This document shows, in pieces, positions 8,284 to 10,558 of a stretch of 10,558 nucleotides of DNA. Under the pieces are notes generated by a model, which saw only the letters and a program-made list of their open reading frames with translations, did not search any database and was not told where the DNA came from. The position numbers and the translations under genes were made by a program. Positions within the stretch are counted from its first letter, which is position 1, and every line of letters starts with the position of its first letter. The stretch lies in contig CAMBHH010000119.1 in NCBI GenBank assembly GCA_945866505.1, forward strand, positions 1 through 10,558, given 5' to 3'. The DNA is from Flavobacterium psychrophilum. GTDB lineage: Bacteria > Bacteroidota > Bacteroidia > Flavobacteriales > Flavobacteriaceae.

Positions 8284-8374
8284 GAGAATAGAAAATAGAG
8301 TAAAGAACATAGAAAAAAGATAAAATAATATGAAATCGAAGATTCACGAAATCCAATTTATAAAAAATATAAAA

Positions 8375-9460
8375 ATGAGAAAAAAAATAATAGCCATCCT
8401 TTCCATTTCCGCAATTGTATTGACTTCTTGTGGAGGAGACAAAAAAGAAACAGTCACAAAGGAAGCAGCCATTGCTGTGAAAGTAAGCGGAGTTTCTGAA
8501 AACACCAATGGCGGATTCATAACTGCCAGCGGAAAAATTGAAGCCGAAAATTCAGCGAATCTAAGCACCCGAATGATGGGTTATGTGACCACAATCCACG
8601 TAAAAGTGGGACAAAAAGTAGGAGCGGGGCAATTGTTGGTCAGCATTAACAACAGCGATTTGCAAGCCAAGAAAGCACAAGTCGATGCGAGTATTTTACA
8701 AGCCACTGCTGGTTACAACAATGCCAAAAAAGACTACGATCGTTTCGTGATTTTATTCAAACAACAATCAGCTTCCCAAAAGGAATTGGACGATATGACA
8801 GCGCGTTACGAAATGGCAAAAGCTGGACTGGAAGGTGCCAAACAAATGCGAAATGAAGTGATTTCTCAGTTTTCCTATTCGAATATCACGGCTCCATTTT
8901 CAGGAACAGTAACCAATACTTTCGTAAAAGAAGGCGATATGGCCAATCCTGGAATGCCTTTGGTTAGTGTGGAAGGCGCCACGAGATTGCAAGTAACCGC
9001 AATGGTTTCGGAAAATAATATTGCCGCCATCAAAAAAGGAATGGCTGTAAAAGTGTTGGTAAAATCATCCAACGCCAATCTAACAGGAAAAGTAAGCGAA
9101 GTGAGTGTATCTGCAACAAATACGGGTGGGCAATATTTGGTAAAAATCAATTTAGACAAAACCGTTTCGTCTGTATTGTCTGGAATGTTTGTCAATGTAC
9201 AATTTCCAGTTTCAAATGTAATTCAGACTACCAAAACTGAAATGGTTTTAGTGCCAGAAACGGCTTTGGTAAAACAAGGTCAATTAATAGGGATTTATAC
9301 GATAGGAACCGGGAATGTGGCCATTTTGAGATGGTTGCGAACAGGAAAAACCTTTGGCAATCAATTGGAAGTTTTATCGGGACTTTCAGCTAACGAGCAA
9401 TACATTGTTTCGGCTGAAGGGAAGTTGTATAACGGAGCTAAAATACAATTAATCAATTAA
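8375..9460 (+). CDS. RND efflux periplasmic adaptor (membrane fusion protein), lipoprotein
   Basis: This 361-residue HlyD/AcrA-type adaptor bridges the inner-membrane pump and outer-membrane channel. I start it at the ATG at 8375 rather than the in-frame ATG at 8330. From 8375 the protein opens directly with a lipoprotein signal (M-R-K-K, hydrophobic core, V-L-T-S-C with Cys19), while the longer form would add 15 polar residues ahead of it. After the Cys comes G-G-D-K-K, not the surface-export type, fitting a periplasm-facing anchor. Order: lipoyl half (about 60-95, with V-K-V-G-Q-K-V-G-A-G-Q-L-L), a helical hairpin (about 95-165), second lipoyl half (168-200, I-T-A-P-F-S-G-T-V), beta barrel (about 205-278), and a membrane-proximal domain (288-360). 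It is co-directional with the genes on both sides. Confidence 0.92.
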   Translation: MRKKIIAILSISAIVLTSCGGDKKETVTKEAAIAVKVSGVSENTNGGFITASGKIEAENSANLSTRMMGYVTTIHVKVGQKVGAGQLLVSINNSDLQAKKAQVDASILQATAGYNNAKKDYDRFVILFKQQSASQKELDDMTARYEMAKAGLEGAKQMRNEVISQFSYSNITAPFSGTVTNTFVKEGDMANPGMPLVSVEGATRLQVTAMVSENNIAAIKKGMAVKVLVKSSNANLTGKVSEVSVSATNTGGQYLVKINLDKTVSSVLSGMFVNVQFPVSNVIQTTKTEMVLVPETALVKQGQLIGIYTIGTGNVAILRWLRTGKTFGNQLEVLSGLSANEQYIVSAEGKLYNGAKIQLIN

Positions 9461-9516
9461 TTAATTTACCATTTCATCAATTTTAGTATTCTAATAATTG
9501 GTAAATGGTACATTAA
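9461..9516 (+). repeat. Long hairpin between adaptor and pump genes
   Basis: The left outer arm 9461-9474 (TTAATTTACCATTT) pairs with 9503-9516 in 13 of 14 positions. Inside it CAATT (9478-9482) pairs with AATTG (9496-9500) and TTAG (9483-9486) with CTAA (9491-9494), closing on a TATT loop with a single-base bulge at 9495. The helix starts right after the adaptor stop codon and ends 21 bases before the pump start. It is not followed by a U-run, so full termination is unlikely. An mRNA-stability or attenuation role is inferred. Confidence 0.55.
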
Positions 9517-9537
9517 TACATTTTCAAATTTTATATT

Positions 9538-10558
9538 ATGCAAGAAGGTATTTCAGGTAAAATAGCCCATTTTTTCATCAATTCGAAATTGACCATTTTG
9601 TTGATGGTGGCTTTGATGATAATTGGTGTATACAGTTCGTTTCTTATTCCGAGGGAAGAAGAACCACAGATCAATGTTCCGATGGCCGACGTAATGGTGG
9701 GTTATCCAGGAGCGAGTCCGACAGAAGTGGAAAGCCGTGTAGCAAAACCATTGGAGAAAATAATTTCGAATATCAAAGGCGTGGAGCACGTACACACGAT
9801 GGCGATGAACGGTCAGGCGATGCTGATTGTCCAATTTTATGTAGGGCAAGACGTGGAGCGTTCCTATGTGAAATTGTATGACGAATTGGCGAAACACGAA
9901 GATATGTTTCCGAAAGGCATTTACAAACCAATGGTCAAAACCCGTTCGATTGACGATGTGCCAATGTTGGGATTAACCCTTTGGAGTGAAACTCAAGATG
10001 ATTTCCAATTGCGCCAGATTGCGGAGGAAGTAACTTCTGAAATCGAGAAAGTGAAAGATGTTGCGATTACCAAAGAAATTGGTGGCAGCAACCGCGAACT
10101 GAAAGTGATTTTGGACAAAGATAAAATGGCCGAAAACGGCGTTGATGCTTTGGGGATTATGCAAATGATTCAAGCCAATAACGGCAGTTCGCAATCGGGA
10201 AGTTTTGTGCAAAATGACCAAGAATATTTGGTTACTACAGGACAATTTTTATCAAATGCTGAAGATGTAGAAAATTTGGTAGTTGGCGTAAACAAAAATA
10301 TGCCAGTTTATTTAAAACAAGTGGCGACAGTACAAGACGGCCCATCAACTGCTAGAAGTTATGTGTCTTTTGGGTATGGTAAAGCCAATGAGAAATTCAA
10401 AACAGCCAAATCTGAATATCCAGCCGTTACGATTTCCATCGGGAAAGTTAAAGGGGCGGATGCAATGAAAATTTCGGAGAAAATTATTCATAAAGTTGAT
10501 CATTTAAAGAAAACTTTAATTCCAACCGACGTTCACGTTGAGGTGACTCGAAATTATG
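9538..10558 (+). CDS. RND-family efflux pump, inner-membrane subunit (partial, 3' end outside window)
   Basis: An open frame from the ATG at 9538 runs to the window edge without a stop, giving the first 340 residues of what is normally a ~1000-1100-residue AcrB-type proton-driven pump. A cytoplasmic start is followed by TM1 (about 16-37). Then come the P-R-E-E-E-P-Q-I segment (38-45) and Y-P-G-A-S-P-T-E-V-E (56-65), both hallmarks of RND permeases, and the periplasmic porter region, which breaks off before TM2. It is third in the operon behind channel and adaptor genes, 77 bases after the adaptor stop, with a hairpin in the gap. Export of hydrophobic or amphiphilic compounds is the usual role of the family. 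The residues that separate drug from metal pumps lie beyond the window, so the substrate class is open. Confidence 0.93.
   Translation, partial: MQEGISGKIAHFFINSKLTILLMVALMIIGVYSSFLIPREEEPQINVPMADVMVGYPGASPTEVESRVAKPLEKIISNIKGVEHVHTMAMNGQAMLIVQFYVGQDVERSYVKLYDELAKHEDMFPKGIYKPMVKTRSIDDVPMLGLTLWSETQDDFQLRQIAEEVTSEIEKVKDVAITKEIGGSNRELKVILDKDKMAENGVDALGIMQMIQANNGSSQSGSFVQNDQEYLVTTGQFLSNAEDVENLVVGVNKNMPVYLKQVATVQDGPSTARSYVSFGYGKANEKFKTAKSEYPAVTISIGKVKGADAMKISEKIIHKVDHLKKTLIPTDVHVEVTRNY

Noticed and set aside
8284..8329. A-rich spacer with repeated AGAAAATAGAG / AGAAAAAAGAT-like words, similar to bases near 6690-6705
   Set aside because: Low-complexity purine-rich sequence is common before genes in A/T-rich Bacteroidota, and the shared words are too short to call a repeat family.
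8330..8374. Longer N-terminus for the membrane fusion protein starting at 8330
   Set aside because: It would put 15 mostly polar residues before a standard lipoprotein signal peptide; the ATG at 8375 starts that signal directly.
9553..10245. Two minus-strand open frames over the pump gene
   Set aside because: Both are antisense to a strong, continuous RND reading frame and lack any familiar motif.
1..10558. CRISPR array, tRNA/rRNA genes, insertion sequence, prophage or defence system
   Set aside because: No regularly spaced repeats, cloverleaf or rRNA sequence, transposase or phage gene was found on either strand.

Overview
The window looks like a piece of chromosome from a Flavobacterium-like member of the Bacteroidota. 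It is AT-rich and its genes have A-rich leaders without Shine-Dalgarno sequences. Promoter boxes of the TAnnTTTG type precede at least two genes. One lipoprotein carries the Cys-Ser-Lys-Asp-Asp signal typical of surface lipoproteins in this phylum, and the outer-membrane and lipoprotein signal peptides are also typical.

Left part (1-1900): a small DUF202 membrane protein overlaps a TPMT-family methyltransferase gene. That gene is intact except for one in-frame TAA at codon 58, so it reads as a very recent pseudogene. Facing it on the minus strand is a surface lipoprotein gene with a carboxypeptidase-regulatory-like beta domain and a good promoter.

Middle part (1900-6970): one minus-strand gene encodes a 1442-residue soluble hybrid histidine kinase with about eight PAS domains, HisKA, HATPase and a C-terminal receiver. 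Immediately beyond its 3' end (about 1964-2205) lies a decayed copy of the promoter and first ~60 codons of a tolC-like gene. It is about 75% identical by hand alignment to the intact tolC-like gene that starts at 6970, on the other side of the kinase. The kinase therefore sits between two diverged direct copies of the same 5' region. The 418-base space between kinase and tolC holds a Flavobacterium-type palindrome, a possible repressor operator (GTAACA-CT-TGTTAC) and the tolC promoter.

Right part (6970-10558): a co-directional tripartite efflux operon contains an outer-membrane factor, a lipoprotein membrane-fusion protein, and an RND inner-membrane pump cut by the window edge. Together they would form a pump spanning both membranes. 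A long imperfect hairpin fills most of the gap between the fusion-protein and pump genes.

I see no clearly new multi-gene system. The most informative items are the tolC relic with its promoter, the single-stop methyltransferase pseudogene, the putative operator without a nearby regulator gene, the intra-operon hairpin, and the base-composition mosaic inside the kinase gene.
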